A DNA stretch of 64,000 nucleotides from NCBI RefSeq assembly GCF_017498545.1, contig NZ_CP071793.1, positions 7,496,256-7,560,255 on the forward strand. Reading direction: 5' to 3'. The position numbers and the translations under genes were made by a program. The notes below the pieces were generated by a model that made no database searches, had not been told where the DNA came from, and was given only the letters and a program-made list of their open reading frames with translations. This document shows, piece by piece, positions 8,356 through 16,873 of this stretch (positions are counted from its first letter, which is position 1; each line of letters begins with the position of its first letter). The stretch is from Sulfidibacter corallicola. Lineage in GTDB: Bacteria > Acidobacteriota > Holophagae > Acanthopleuribacterales > Acanthopleuribacteraceae.

Positions 8356-9294
8356 GTGACGGAATTATTAGAGCATCCGGCGAAAGCCCTCGAGTGTGGC
8401 TGCAACCTCGCCGAAGCCCCGGACATTCGCGTGTTCCCAGGCAAAACCACCGAACTGGGCGGTGGTTTGCGCATCAATCGGGCACTTCCCGTTCGCGGCA
8501 AGCGAATGGTGGGCGCCTGGTGTTTTCTCGACCATTTCGGACCTCTCGATTTCGATCGGCGCGCCATGAACGTGGCGCCTCACCCCCACATCGGTCTGCA
8601 AACGGTAACCTGGCTTCTGGAGGGGGAAGTCGAACACAAGGACAGTCTGAACTGTCACCAAATCATTCGGCCCGGCCAACTCAACCTGATGACCGCCGGT
8701 GTCGGCATCACCCATTCCGAAGAGACGCCTGCGGACCATGGAACCCGGCTCCACGGTCTCCAGTTTTGGATCGCGTTGCCCGATCGCGACCGCTTCCGCG
8801 ATCCTTCGTTCGATCATTTTCCCGAAGTGCCGCAAACGGAGCACGAGGGCATGGATATTCAGATCTTCGCGGGGGCGGCCCTTGGTCACCTTTCTCCCGC
8901 CCCGACGTACAGCCCGCTGATGGGGATCGACGTGCGCATCGAACGTTCCGGCGCGCATTGCCTGCCCCTGAACCCGGCCTTCGAGCACGCGTTGCTGGTG
9001 GTCGAGGGGTCGATCTCCGCGCAGGGACAGCCCTGTGTCATCGGCAACCTCTACGATCTCGGACTCGGTCGCGAGGAGGTTCGCTTCGAGACCGGTGCTC
9101 CGGCGCGTTTCGTCATCGTCGGCGGTGAGCCGTTTCCGGAAAAGATTTTGATGTGGTGGAACTTCGTGGCCCGCACCCACGAGGAGCTGCAGGCCGCCCG
9201 ACAAGACTGGGAGGCCGGCGAGCATTTCGGTCCGGTGTCTCTGTACCGAGGTGACCGCCTGGCGGCACCGCCCTTGACCATGCGATTGAGCTGA
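8356..9294 (+). CDS. Pirin family protein
   Basis: A 312-residue bicupin. GTG at 8356 was preferred because AAGGAAGG lies five bases upstream. An in-frame GTG at 8332 has no ribosome site. The N-terminal cupin holds the pirin metal site: 'APHPHIGLQTVTWLLEG' and 'GVGITHSEETP' supply the three His and one Glu. The C-terminal cupin ends near 'GGEPFPEKILMWWNFVA', which is diagnostic of the family. Bacterial pirins are cytoplasmic metal-binding proteins, some with quercetinase activity. The gene is isolated, so its role cannot be refined. Confidence 0.92.
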   Translation: MTELLEHPAKALECGCNLAEAPDIRVFPGKTTELGGGLRINRALPVRGKRMVGAWCFLDHFGPLDFDRRAMNVAPHPHIGLQTVTWLLEGEVEHKDSLNCHQIIRPGQLNLMTAGVGITHSEETPADHGTRLHGLQFWIALPDRDRFRDPSFDHFPEVPQTEHEGMDIQIFAGAALGHLSPAPTYSPLMGIDVRIERSGAHCLPLNPAFEHALLVVEGSISAQGQPCVIGNLYDLGLGREEVRFETGAPARFVIVGGEPFPEKILMWWNFVARTHEELQAARQDWEAGEHFGPVSLYRGDRLAAPPLTMRLS

Positions 9295-10528
9295 TTGCAC
9301 CCGATCGGCTCGTCCTCGCGGCGGGCCGATCGATTCTTCGGACAACACGCCACCTCCAGCGGCGAGTCTCTCGAACAAACTCGCTCGGGGTACCCGAATG
9401 CCGAGAGATTCGTCGTGCCAGGTAGGTTGGCCGGCCCGGCCGACACTTCGAAGCGGCCCAGGCTTCGCAAGAGCAAGTAGTAACAGAGCGAAGCAGATAA
9501 GTCGGGCTTCCACATCTCTCGATGATCGATTTCTATCCATGCCAGGTCACTTCGATTGGTTGAGCAGGGCCGGTATGGCAGCTTGCCTTACCGGCCCTGC
9601 TCAACCTACATGCTTTACGTCGCTTGTGCACATGCGGGTTCTCCAAGCTGGCCCGCTTCGCGTTGTTTCTTTCTCGAAATCGAGCGGGTTTGCCCGCTGG
9701 TTCGCGGCTCTAATGTAACAAGCCCTGTAAAGTTCGAAGATAAAGCTAAAAACCTAAACAGGCGGATGCGGGGGGAGTTCGTCAATAAATGTCGGCCCAG
9801 CGGGCTTACCGCCCCTGACCAACCTGCCGCGACGACGGCTCTCTCGAAGATGCGGGAACCTTGGACTATGTAACTCCGACAAGTTCAGCGGGCCGCTGAA
9901 CCTACCGGGCACGACGGCTCTCTCGGAGATGCGGGAACTCCGAGAGGAACGACTCCGAAATGTCGGCCCAGCGAGCTTACCGCCCCTGACCAACCTGCCG
10001 CGACGACGGCTCCCTCGAAGATGCGGGAAACTTGGACTATGTAACTCCGACAAGTTCAGCGGGCCGCTGAACCTACCGGGCACGACGCCCCTCTCGTGCA
10101 TGCGGGAACTCCGAGAGGAACGACTCCGAAATGTCGGCCCAGCGGGCATACCGCCCGTGACCAACCTACGGCGACGACGGCTATCTCGGAGATGCGGGAA
10201 CTCCGAGAGGAACGACTCCGAAATGTCGGCCCAGCACCCTGGGCGGCGACTCCGTATCGATCTTGGTGAACTCTGTGGACTCAGTGGTAAAAAACAACTT
10301 CCACCCAAAAACCATGCATGGACCGGAGCACCACTCCCCACCTCCGAAAACTAAATCCGAGGTTTGTTTCCGCTCGTTTTTTAGGAAGACCCGACGTCGA
10401 AGTCGCTTTGTAAAAAAAGCGATTTTGACGGAAGTATCAACTTCCGAGGAGCCAGGAGCCTATCTCAAACTTTTCGGGTTAGAATGAATATCAGTGTCAC
10501 CGACTCCTGATGGGACGAATCACTCCAG
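9295..10528. repeat. Repeat-rich intergenic block (GTAG palindromes)
   Basis: 1.2 kb without a gene. It contains several hairpins with GTAG next to a stem: 9422-9444 (GTTGGCCGG / CGGCCGAC), 9559-9609 (17-bp perfect stem starting GTTGAGCAGGGCC), 9883-9905 and 10054-10076 (GTTCAGCGG / CCGCTGAAC). Around them a composite unit of about 170 bp recurs between 9770 and 10235, with shared pieces such as GGGAACTCCGAGAGGAACG and ATGTCGGCCCAGCG. The same sequences reappear inverted at 42.1-42.35 kb. Frames that stay open across the block only reflect the repeat periodicity. Confidence 0.8.
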
Positions 10529-13500
10529 ATGCAGATCGCTACTTATCTTTTCCTCGGCTGCGGTTTATGGCTTTGGTTTCAGCAGCCTGACGTGGGTTCG
10601 CTCGAGGCCAAGCTCCGAGATGCGCAGGGCAGCGAACGTGTCGGTGTCTTGTTGGAACTGGCGAAGGCATTCGAGGAACCCAATCCCGAGCGTGCGATCC
10701 ATCTGTGCAATGAGGCGTTGAACCTGTTGAAGGAACGGCCCAATTTGGGACAGTCGTTGAAGGCGCTCGAGGTGATGACCTGGGGGCAGATCTACCTGGG
10801 CCGCTACGAAGATGCCGAGACGGCCATCTCGCGGCGCATGACCCTCAGCCAGGATCGGTCGGATCATCGCGATGCCTACATCGAGGCCCTCAAGGATTTG
10901 GCGATCGTCCACTATTATCGCGGCGATTACGAGGAGGCCCTGGCCGAATACCGACGCCTGCTCGATCTGCAGGAAGAGCAGGGGCAGGAGCGCGAGCTGG
11001 CCGACACCCTCAACAATATCGGCCTGATTCACCGCAAGCGCGGCAGCTACGAGGTGGCACTGGACTACTACCTGCGGGCCTTGGACCTCTACGAGAAACA
11101 CGGCTCGCCCAAGAATATCGCCTCCGGTCTGAACAATATCGGCGTGGTGTACGACGCCATGCAGCGCGACCACGAGGCGTTGACCTATTTCAATCGGGCG
11201 CTGGAGATCAAGGAGACCCTCGGCGACCAGAAGTCGATGGCCTTTACTATCAACAACATCGGGTTCCTCCACATGAGCTTGAAGGAATACCGCGAGGCGC
11301 TCGCGTTCTTTCAGCGGGCTCTGGACATCCGCCTCCAATTCTCCGAAATCAGCGACATCGCGGCGTCCTATCAAAACCTCGGCAGTACCTACCTGTTTCT
11401 CGAAGAATACGACAAGTCTCGCGAGTTCCTCGAAAAAGCGCTGGCCATGAAGGGCGACATCGGCGACAAACTGGGCATCGCCAAGACCGAAATGCGCCTG
11501 GGCCAGCTCTTTCTGAGGACCGGCGAGCCCGAGAAGGCCCTGCGCCACCTGGAGCGGGCGCTGGAGTTGGCCGAGACGGTACAGGCGCGTGAGGTGATTC
11601 GCGACAGCCACGAAATCCTTGCGAAGGTTCACGCGGCCATCGGCGATTACCGAGCGGCCTACCGGGAGTACCAGGCCTTCAAGCTGATCCACGACGAGAT
11701 CTTCAACCTGGAAGCGACGCGCGCCATCAGCAGTCTGCAAAGCAAGTTCGAGGACGATCGGCGCAAGGAGGAGATTGCCGCCCTGCGCCGCGAAAACGAA
11801 CTCAAGGCCAAGGAGGTCGGGCGCCAGCGAACCATGCGCAACCTGATCGTGGTGAGCCTGATGGCCGTGTTCCTCCTGGGCTTTCTGCTCTATGCGCGCC
11901 ACATGGAGCGGCGCAAGCTGGCACGCGAACGCCGGCTCAATCTCGAATTGCGTCGACTGGACCGTTTGAAGGACGAGTTTCTGGCCAATACTTCCCACGA
12001 GCTGCGCACGCCCTTGAACGGGATCATCGGTATCGCCCAATCGTTGATGGAAGGGGCGACGGGGCGGTTGGACCAGAACACCTGCGCCAACCTCGGCATG
12101 ATCGTCTCCAGCGGTATGCGGCTGAGCCGCCTCGTCGACGACATTCTGGATTTTTCCAAGATTTCCAACGACCACCTGGTGTTGCAACTGGGTTCGGTGC
12201 CCGTAGGCGCCTTGGCGGACATGGTGCTGGCGTTGTCGGCGCCGCTGGTCGGCACCAAGCCGCTCAAGCTGGTCAACGACATTCCCGACGACCTGCCGCT
12301 GGCACGCGCGGACGAGAACCGGCTCCAACAGGTGCTCCACAACCTGGTGGGCAACGCGATCAAGTTCACCCATGAAGGCGAGGTCCGGGTGGGCGCCGAG
12401 CGCAAGGGCGACATGCTGGAAATCCGCATCTCCGACACCGGTATCGGGATTCCCCAACACAAGCAGGCGACCATTTTCAATGCCTTCGAACAGGGCGACG
12501 GCACCATCGTCCGCAGCTATGGCGGTACCGGTCTGGGCCTGGCGATCAGCCGCGAATTGGTGCGCCTGATGGGGGGCGGCATCGGCGTCGAGAGCGAAGT
12601 GGGTAAAGGCAGTACCTTCTTCTTTTCGCTGCCCTTGTGCACCGAGGAGGTATCGCCACAGGTGGAGGACGATCGCCGGGAATACGATCCGTCCAACCTG
12701 CCCGTGCGCACCATCATTCCAGAGTCCCTGCCACCCTCCGCCCAGCCCGCCAAACTGGAAGCCTTCGCGGGTGCCCATATCCTGGTGGTGGACGACGAAC
12801 CCGTCAACCGCCAGGTCCTGATCAATCAACTGTCGTTTTTCGATTGTCGCATCACCGAAGCCGGCGGTGGCCAGGAAGCCTTGAAGTTGATCGATGGAAC
12901 CGCGACCTTCGATCTGGTCCTCCTGGACCTGATGATGCCCACCATGTCCGGTTACGAAGTGTGCCAGCAGATTCGCGAGCGATTTTCCCAGAGCGAGCTG
13001 CCCATCATCTTTCTCACCGCCAAGAACCGATTGCAGGATCTGGTGACCGGGTTCGACTACGGCGGCAACGACTACCTCATCAAGCCCGTGGCCAAGGAAG
13101 AGTTGTTGGCGCGGGTGCGCACCCATCTGGCGCTGCTCCACGTCAATCGCCATCTGGAAAAGGAAGTGCGTGCCCGGACCGGCGAATTGCGCGAACACAA
13201 CCGCGAACTGGAAACCCTCAACGATGTGGTCCAGACCATCAACCGCGAGGTCGAGCTCGGCGGCCTGACCCAGGCTTTGGTGGACCAGGCCGTCAAACTG
13301 CTGCCCAAGGCCAAACGCGGCGCCTTCCTGCTGCGCGATCTCAAAACCAGGACCTACAGCTTCACGGCCGCGGCCGGATACGCCTGGGAGGACATTCGGT
13401 CGATCGAATTGACCGAAAAGGAGGCCTTGGCGCGCTACTCCGGGCATCGGGAGCTGGACTCGGGCGTCAATCTCATCGAGGTGGACGACGCCCTGGCGGG

Positions 13501-14605
13501 CGCCCCCAAGTTCGCGTCGCTCCAAAAGCCCAAAGCCATGCTGGCCATGGCCATCACGCTCGAGGACGAACTGCCCGAAGGTTTTCTGATTCTCGACAGC
13601 TACCACGAAACCGAAACCTTCGACCATCGCGATCTGGCGCGAATCCAGCGATTCCGCGAGCACGCGATCACCGCGGTCAGCAAGGCGCGCCGGGTCCAAA
13701 TGCTGCTGGAAACCACGCGGCGCCTGCGCGACACGCAGCGCCAACTGATCGAGGCCGCCCACCAGGCCGGCATGGCCGAAATCGCCATCAGCGTGCTGCA
13801 CAACATCGGCAACTCGTTGAACTCCATCAAGGCTTCGGTTTCGGTGATGCACCAGCGGACCATGGATGCCCGGCCGACCCGGGTGATTCGCGGTATGGCC
13901 AAGTTGCTGGAAGAAAACCAGACCAAACTGGGGCCCTTCTTCGAGGAATCCGAAAGCCAGGGCGCCAAACTGATCGTCGCCTTGGAGCGCATCGCCTCGC
14001 TGCTGGACGAGAACACCCTGAAATTGGGTCACGAGGTCGGCCTCGTGCGCGATTATGTCAACCAGATCCAGGAGATCATCGCCGCGCAGGAGGAATACGC
14101 CCAAGTCCCCGGACTGGTCGAAACGGTCGATATCAATCAATTGATCGCAGAGGTCATTCAAATGGAAATGTCGCATTTGGATGAGGCGGGCATCGAGGTG
14201 CAGAGCCGATTCGAACCCCTGCCGGAATTTCCCATCCAGCGATTCAAGATGATCACCATGCTCAACCATCTCATCCGCAATGCGGCCGAGGCGATCAGCG
14301 CGAGGGATGGCGTGGCACCCGGCCTGTTGATCATCAGCACCCGTTCGACGGAGGACGGCGGTTTCGAAATCGAGATCCGCGACAACGGCATCGGCATTGC
14401 CGAAGACCTCCTGGAAATCATCTTCCGGCGCGGCTATACCACCAAACCGCGAGCGCGCGGGTTCGGGCTCCACTTCGCGGCAAACGTCGTGGCCGACATG
14501 GGCGGACGGCTCTGGGCCGAAAGCAACGGTGTCGGCAGCGGCGCCAGTTTGCGGGTGCGCCTGCCCGCCTATCAGGCCGAGCCGAACCACCAACTGGTCG
14601 GCTGA
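10529..14605 (+). CDS. TPR sensor hybrid histidine kinase with a second kinase module
   Basis: A 1358-residue sensor. A hydrophobic N-terminus (about 1-20) exports the sensor half. Residues about 25-400 are at least eight TPRs ('YEVALDYYLRALDLYEKHG'). A coiled coil and one membrane helix ('NLIVVSLMAVFLLGFLLYA') follow. Kinase 1 has its H-box 'TSHELRTPLNGI' with His490 and an ATPase domain with 'GTGLGLAISRELV'. A receiver domain has phospho-acceptor Asp800 ('LLDLMMPTMSGYE'). A GAF-like domain spans about 890-1080. Kinase 2 has 'VLHNIGNSLNSI' with His1091 and an ATPase with 'RGYTTKPRARGFGLHFA'. No response regulator gene adjoins it. The ribosome site is weak. Confidence 0.9.
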   Translation: MQIATYLFLGCGLWLWFQQPDVGSLEAKLRDAQGSERVGVLLELAKAFEEPNPERAIHLCNEALNLLKERPNLGQSLKALEVMTWGQIYLGRYEDAETAISRRMTLSQDRSDHRDAYIEALKDLAIVHYYRGDYEEALAEYRRLLDLQEEQGQERELADTLNNIGLIHRKRGSYEVALDYYLRALDLYEKHGSPKNIASGLNNIGVVYDAMQRDHEALTYFNRALEIKETLGDQKSMAFTINNIGFLHMSLKEYREALAFFQRALDIRLQFSEISDIAASYQNLGSTYLFLEEYDKSREFLEKALAMKGDIGDKLGIAKTEMRLGQLFLRTGEPEKALRHLERALELAETVQAREVIRDSHEILAKVHAAIGDYRAAYREYQAFKLIHDEIFNLEATRAISSLQSKFEDDRRKEEIAALRRENELKAKEVGRQRTMRNLIVVSLMAVFLLGFLLYARHMERRKLARERRLNLELRRLDRLKDEFLANTSHELRTPLNGIIGIAQSLMEGATGRLDQNTCANLGMIVSSGMRLSRLVDDILDFSKISNDHLVLQLGSVPVGALADMVLALSAPLVGTKPLKLVNDIPDDLPLARADENRLQQVLHNLVGNAIKFTHEGEVRVGAERKGDMLEIRISDTGIGIPQHKQATIFNAFEQGDGTIVRSYGGTGLGLAISRELVRLMGGGIGVESEVGKGSTFFFSLPLCTEEVSPQVEDDRREYDPSNLPVRTIIPESLPPSAQPAKLEAFAGAHILVVDDEPVNRQVLINQLSFFDCRITEAGGGQEALKLIDGTATFDLVLLDLMMPTMSGYEVCQQIRERFSQSELPIIFLTAKNRLQDLVTGFDYGGNDYLIKPVAKEELLARVRTHLALLHVNRHLEKEVRARTGELREHNRELETLNDVVQTINREVELGGLTQALVDQAVKLLPKAKRGAFLLRDLKTRTYSFTAAAGYAWEDIRSIELTEKEALARYSGHRELDSGVNLIEVDDALAGAPKFASLQKPKAMLAMAITLEDELPEGFLILDSYHETETFDHRDLARIQRFREHAITAVSKARRVQMLLETTRRLRDTQRQLIEAAHQAGMAEIAISVLHNIGNSLNSIKASVSVMHQRTMDARPTRVIRGMAKLLEENQTKLGPFFEESESQGAKLIVALERIASLLDENTLKLGHEVGLVRDYVNQIQEIIAAQEEYAQVPGLVETVDINQLIAEVIQMEMSHLDEAGIEVQSRFEPLPEFPIQRFKMITMLNHLIRNAAEAISARDGVAPGLLIISTRSTEDGGFEIEIRDNGIGIAEDLLEIIFRRGYTTKPRARGFGLHFAANVVADMGGRLWAESNGVGSGASLRVRLPAYQAEPNHQLVG

Positions 14606-15002
14606 GAAACGCATGGAGCCATGCCGCCCCCGCCGTTTTTGCCGCATTCGGTCGAACGCGATTCTAAGACCCTTCTCTCATCCGATTCAAACGCGCTAGA
14701 ATACATGAATCAGTGCCCATCCAGAAAGGGAGTGATGCCTTTTCCCGGAACGAGCCGGCCCCGTGTCCTGGTTCTCTCTCGGGAATCCGACGGTGCTCAG
14801 GTCACCGGAAGCCCACCCGAACCGCGATGTGCGTTTCGCGAAAGCCGGGAGCGCTTCGATTCGGACGATTCCTTTCACGCACGCCACCTTTCGGTTGGCG
14901 CCTGATTCCCCGGTCAACGCAATCGGCGTCGACCGTGCGTTCCCGGGAATGCGCGGGCCAAAGCGACGCCAAAAAATGAATTGAAATTCAACGAGGCAAT
15001 TT
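14606..15002. other. Intergenic region with one half-repeat
   Basis: About 400 bases. It contains GTGCCCATCCAG at 14713, one arm of the gene-end inverted repeat described at 15838, without its partner arm. No ribosome-site-backed reading frame was found. The promoter of the SDR gene should lie near 14900-14990. Confidence 0.4.
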
Positions 15003-15833
15003 ATGACCCAACTCAAAGGCAAGACCCTCTTCATCTCCGGCGCCAGTCGCGGTATCGGCAAGGCCATCGGTCTTCGTGCCGCTAAGGACGGAGCCAACAT
15101 CGTGATCGCCGCCAAAACCGCCGAGCCCCACCCCAAATTACCCGGCACCGTCTACAGCGCCGCCGAGGAAATGGAAGCGGCCGGCGGTCAGGCGCTTCCC
15201 TGTATCGTGGACATCCGCGACGAGGATCAGGTTCGCGACGCGGTCGCCAAGGCGGTCGAGCGCTTCGGCGGTATCGATATCCTGGTCAACAACGCCAGCG
15301 CCATCAGCTTGACGCCCACCCTGGAAACCAAGATGAAGCGCTACGACCTCATGCATGCCATCAACACGCGCGGCACCTTTTTGGTCAGCAAAACCTGCCT
15401 GCCCCACCTGCTGAAAGCCGAGAATCCCCATGTACTCAACATTTCGCCGCCGCTCAACATGGAAACCCGCTGGTTTGCGGGCCACGTGGCCTACACCATG
15501 GCCAAATTCGGTATGAGCATGTGTGTCCTGGGGATGGCCGGCGAATTCAAGAAAGACGGCGTCGCCTTCAACGCCCTCTGGCCGCGGACGACCATCGATA
15601 CCGCCGCGGTACGGAATCTCCTGGGTGGCGAGCAGATGTGCTCCCGGTCACGAACGCCCGAGATCATGGCCGACGCGGCCCATGCCGTCTTTTGCCGGTC
15701 CAGCCGCGATCTGACCGGTCAGTTCCTCATCGACGAGGATGTGCTTCGCGAAGCGGGCATCACCGACTTTTCCAAATACAAGGTCGATCCCAATTTGCCG
15801 GAATCCGAGTTGATGCAGGACTTCTTCATCTGA
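15003..15833 (+). CDS. SDR oxidoreductase, HSDL2-like
   Basis: A 276-residue short-chain dehydrogenase. 'ISGASRGIGKAIG' near the N-terminus is the TGxxxGIG nucleotide-binding loop, and 'LVNNASAISL' is the NNAG-type strand. 'HVAYTMAKFGMS' provides the catalytic Tyr and Lys of YxxxK. The motifs 'ALWPRTTIDTAAV' and 'SRTPEIMADAAHAVF' are characteristic of the hydroxysteroid dehydrogenase-like 2 group, whose animal members carry an extra SCP2 lipid domain. That domain is absent here, as in most bacterial homologues. It probably reduces or oxidises a lipid or acyl substrate with NAD(P)H in the cytoplasm. Confidence 0.88.
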   Translation: MTQLKGKTLFISGASRGIGKAIGLRAAKDGANIVIAAKTAEPHPKLPGTVYSAAEEMEAAGGQALPCIVDIRDEDQVRDAVAKAVERFGGIDILVNNASAISLTPTLETKMKRYDLMHAINTRGTFLVSKTCLPHLLKAENPHVLNISPPLNMETRWFAGHVAYTMAKFGMSMCVLGMAGEFKKDGVAFNALWPRTTIDTAAVRNLLGGEQMCSRSRTPEIMADAAHAVFCRSSRDLTGQFLIDEDVLREAGITDFSKYKVDPNLPESELMQDFFI

Positions 15834-15837
15834 GCGA

Positions 15838-15893
15838 GTGCCCATCCAGAATGAAAATCGTTACCGCTTTCCAGGCGATCCCGCTGGATGGGC
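15838..15893. repeat. Gene-end inverted repeat, copy 1
   Basis: Arms GTGCCCATCCAG and CTGGATGGGC, about 34 bases apart, begin five bases after the stop codon of the SDR gene. The same arms occur directly after two other genes (49874 and 61640). See the findings. Confidence 0.75.
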
Positions 15894-15935
15894 TCGGGAT
15901 CGCGGCCCCTCCGGCGGGTCCGTCCTTCCAAAAAC

Positions 15936-15966
15936 AAAAAAGGAGCCGGATATCGGCTCCTTTTTT
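15936..15966. terminator. Bidirectional intrinsic terminator
   Basis: Stem GGAGCCG / CGGCTCC with a five-base loop, flanked by an A-run on the left and TTTTTT on the right. It lies between the convergent SDR gene and the small zinc-ribbon gene and can serve both. Confidence 0.85.
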
Positions 15967-15985
15967 CGTTTGTGACCTCGCGGCC

Positions 15986-16231
15986 TCAAGCTTCGGTTCT
16001 GGCGGGCAAGGGCGTCTCGTGGTGGCTCGCGCAGGACGAACAGGCCTGCACCTCGCGAACGATTTCCCAACCGCGGCCGCCGGGATCTTCGCGATACTCC
16101 GGCTTCTTCTTACGACGTACTTTATTCGCTTTGTGCCGCGCGGGGTAGTTGCGCGCACGTGTCTCGATCACTACCGGATTGGATTTGTTACGGGGGGGCA
16201 CCACCGTGCCGCACAGATGACAAACAAACAT
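15986..16231 (-). CDS. Small conserved zinc-ribbon protein
   Basis: An 81-residue basic protein with two CxxC knuckles: 'FVCHLCGTVVPP' at the start and 'VQACSSCASHH' near the end. The centre 'NPVVIETRARNYP' followed by a Lys/Arg-rich strip and 'DPGGRGWEIVREV' matches my memory of a widespread uncharacterised family of short bacterial zinc-ribbon proteins. The cysteine pairs suggest one structural zinc ion. No clear ribosome site precedes the ATG, so the mRNA may be leaderless or weakly translated. The function is unknown. Nucleic-acid or ribosome binding would fit the charge. Confidence 0.72.
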   Translation of the reverse strand: MFVCHLCGTVVPPRNKSNPVVIETRARNYPARHKANKVRRKKKPEYREDPGGRGWEIVREVQACSSCASHHETPLPARTEA

Positions 16232-16873
16232 TCACATTGGCCGTACCTCGTCCATTCTGTACCTCACGGCCGGCCTACCGTGCGGTCTTTCCCGGGCAAT
16301 CTTCGACCACCGTCAGGTGATCGCCAAAAAGCCCTGATTCGTGTTGTAGATTTTGGGGAAATCGAGCGCCCCGAAGAAGCTGATCAGTGCCTTAAACGGA
16401 TTCCACGGCAGGAAACTGCCTGAGAGATCAGTGCTGAAAAGAGTTGGGTTGGTGGGGTGTGCGCTCAAAATTTCCTTCATAATACATATGTATGAAAACA
16501 ATAGTGGGGCGGCCAGGTCAAGTTAAAATCCTGCAAAGACCTGAATTGGGGCCACACTCTCGATTTCTGTCTCCGTATGGGAAGACGTTTTTAAAATTAG
16601 CATAATCAGCATGTTATGTCGACCGGCTGAGGCGGGAATCGCCGGGGCGGCGCTTTGCCGCGCCGTGCCACCGCACCGCAATCGCTCGGTCTCCGGTGAG
16701 GCTCGGCATTTTGGGGCTCCCAGCCTTACCGGCCCTGCCATACCGGCCCTGCCATACTGGCCGCAACCCGACCGCCCGCGATTTCCGCGGACGGCCCTGC
16801 GAGATCGGCGGTCGAGGGGATTCCCGATGCCCGAAGTCGGGCTCGGGAAACCTGCGACCGCGATGGCGGACGC
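16232..16873. other. Intergenic region with dyad and GC-rich repeats
   Basis: 640 bases. The dyad around ATACATATGTAT (16482-16494), flanked by TTCAT and GAA, lies in an AT-rich patch that could be a promoter or operator for the small gene at 15986-16231. From 16610 to 16800 there are short GC-rich repeats of the form CATACCGGCCCTGC. No protein-coding gene is supported. Confidence 0.4.

Noticed and set aside
10565-14647. A 1360-codon open frame on the minus strand opposite the large sensor kinase
   Set aside because: It is the antisense shadow of a gene with clear TPR, kinase and receiver motifs. Its Gln/His/Gly-rich translation has no domain or ribosome site.
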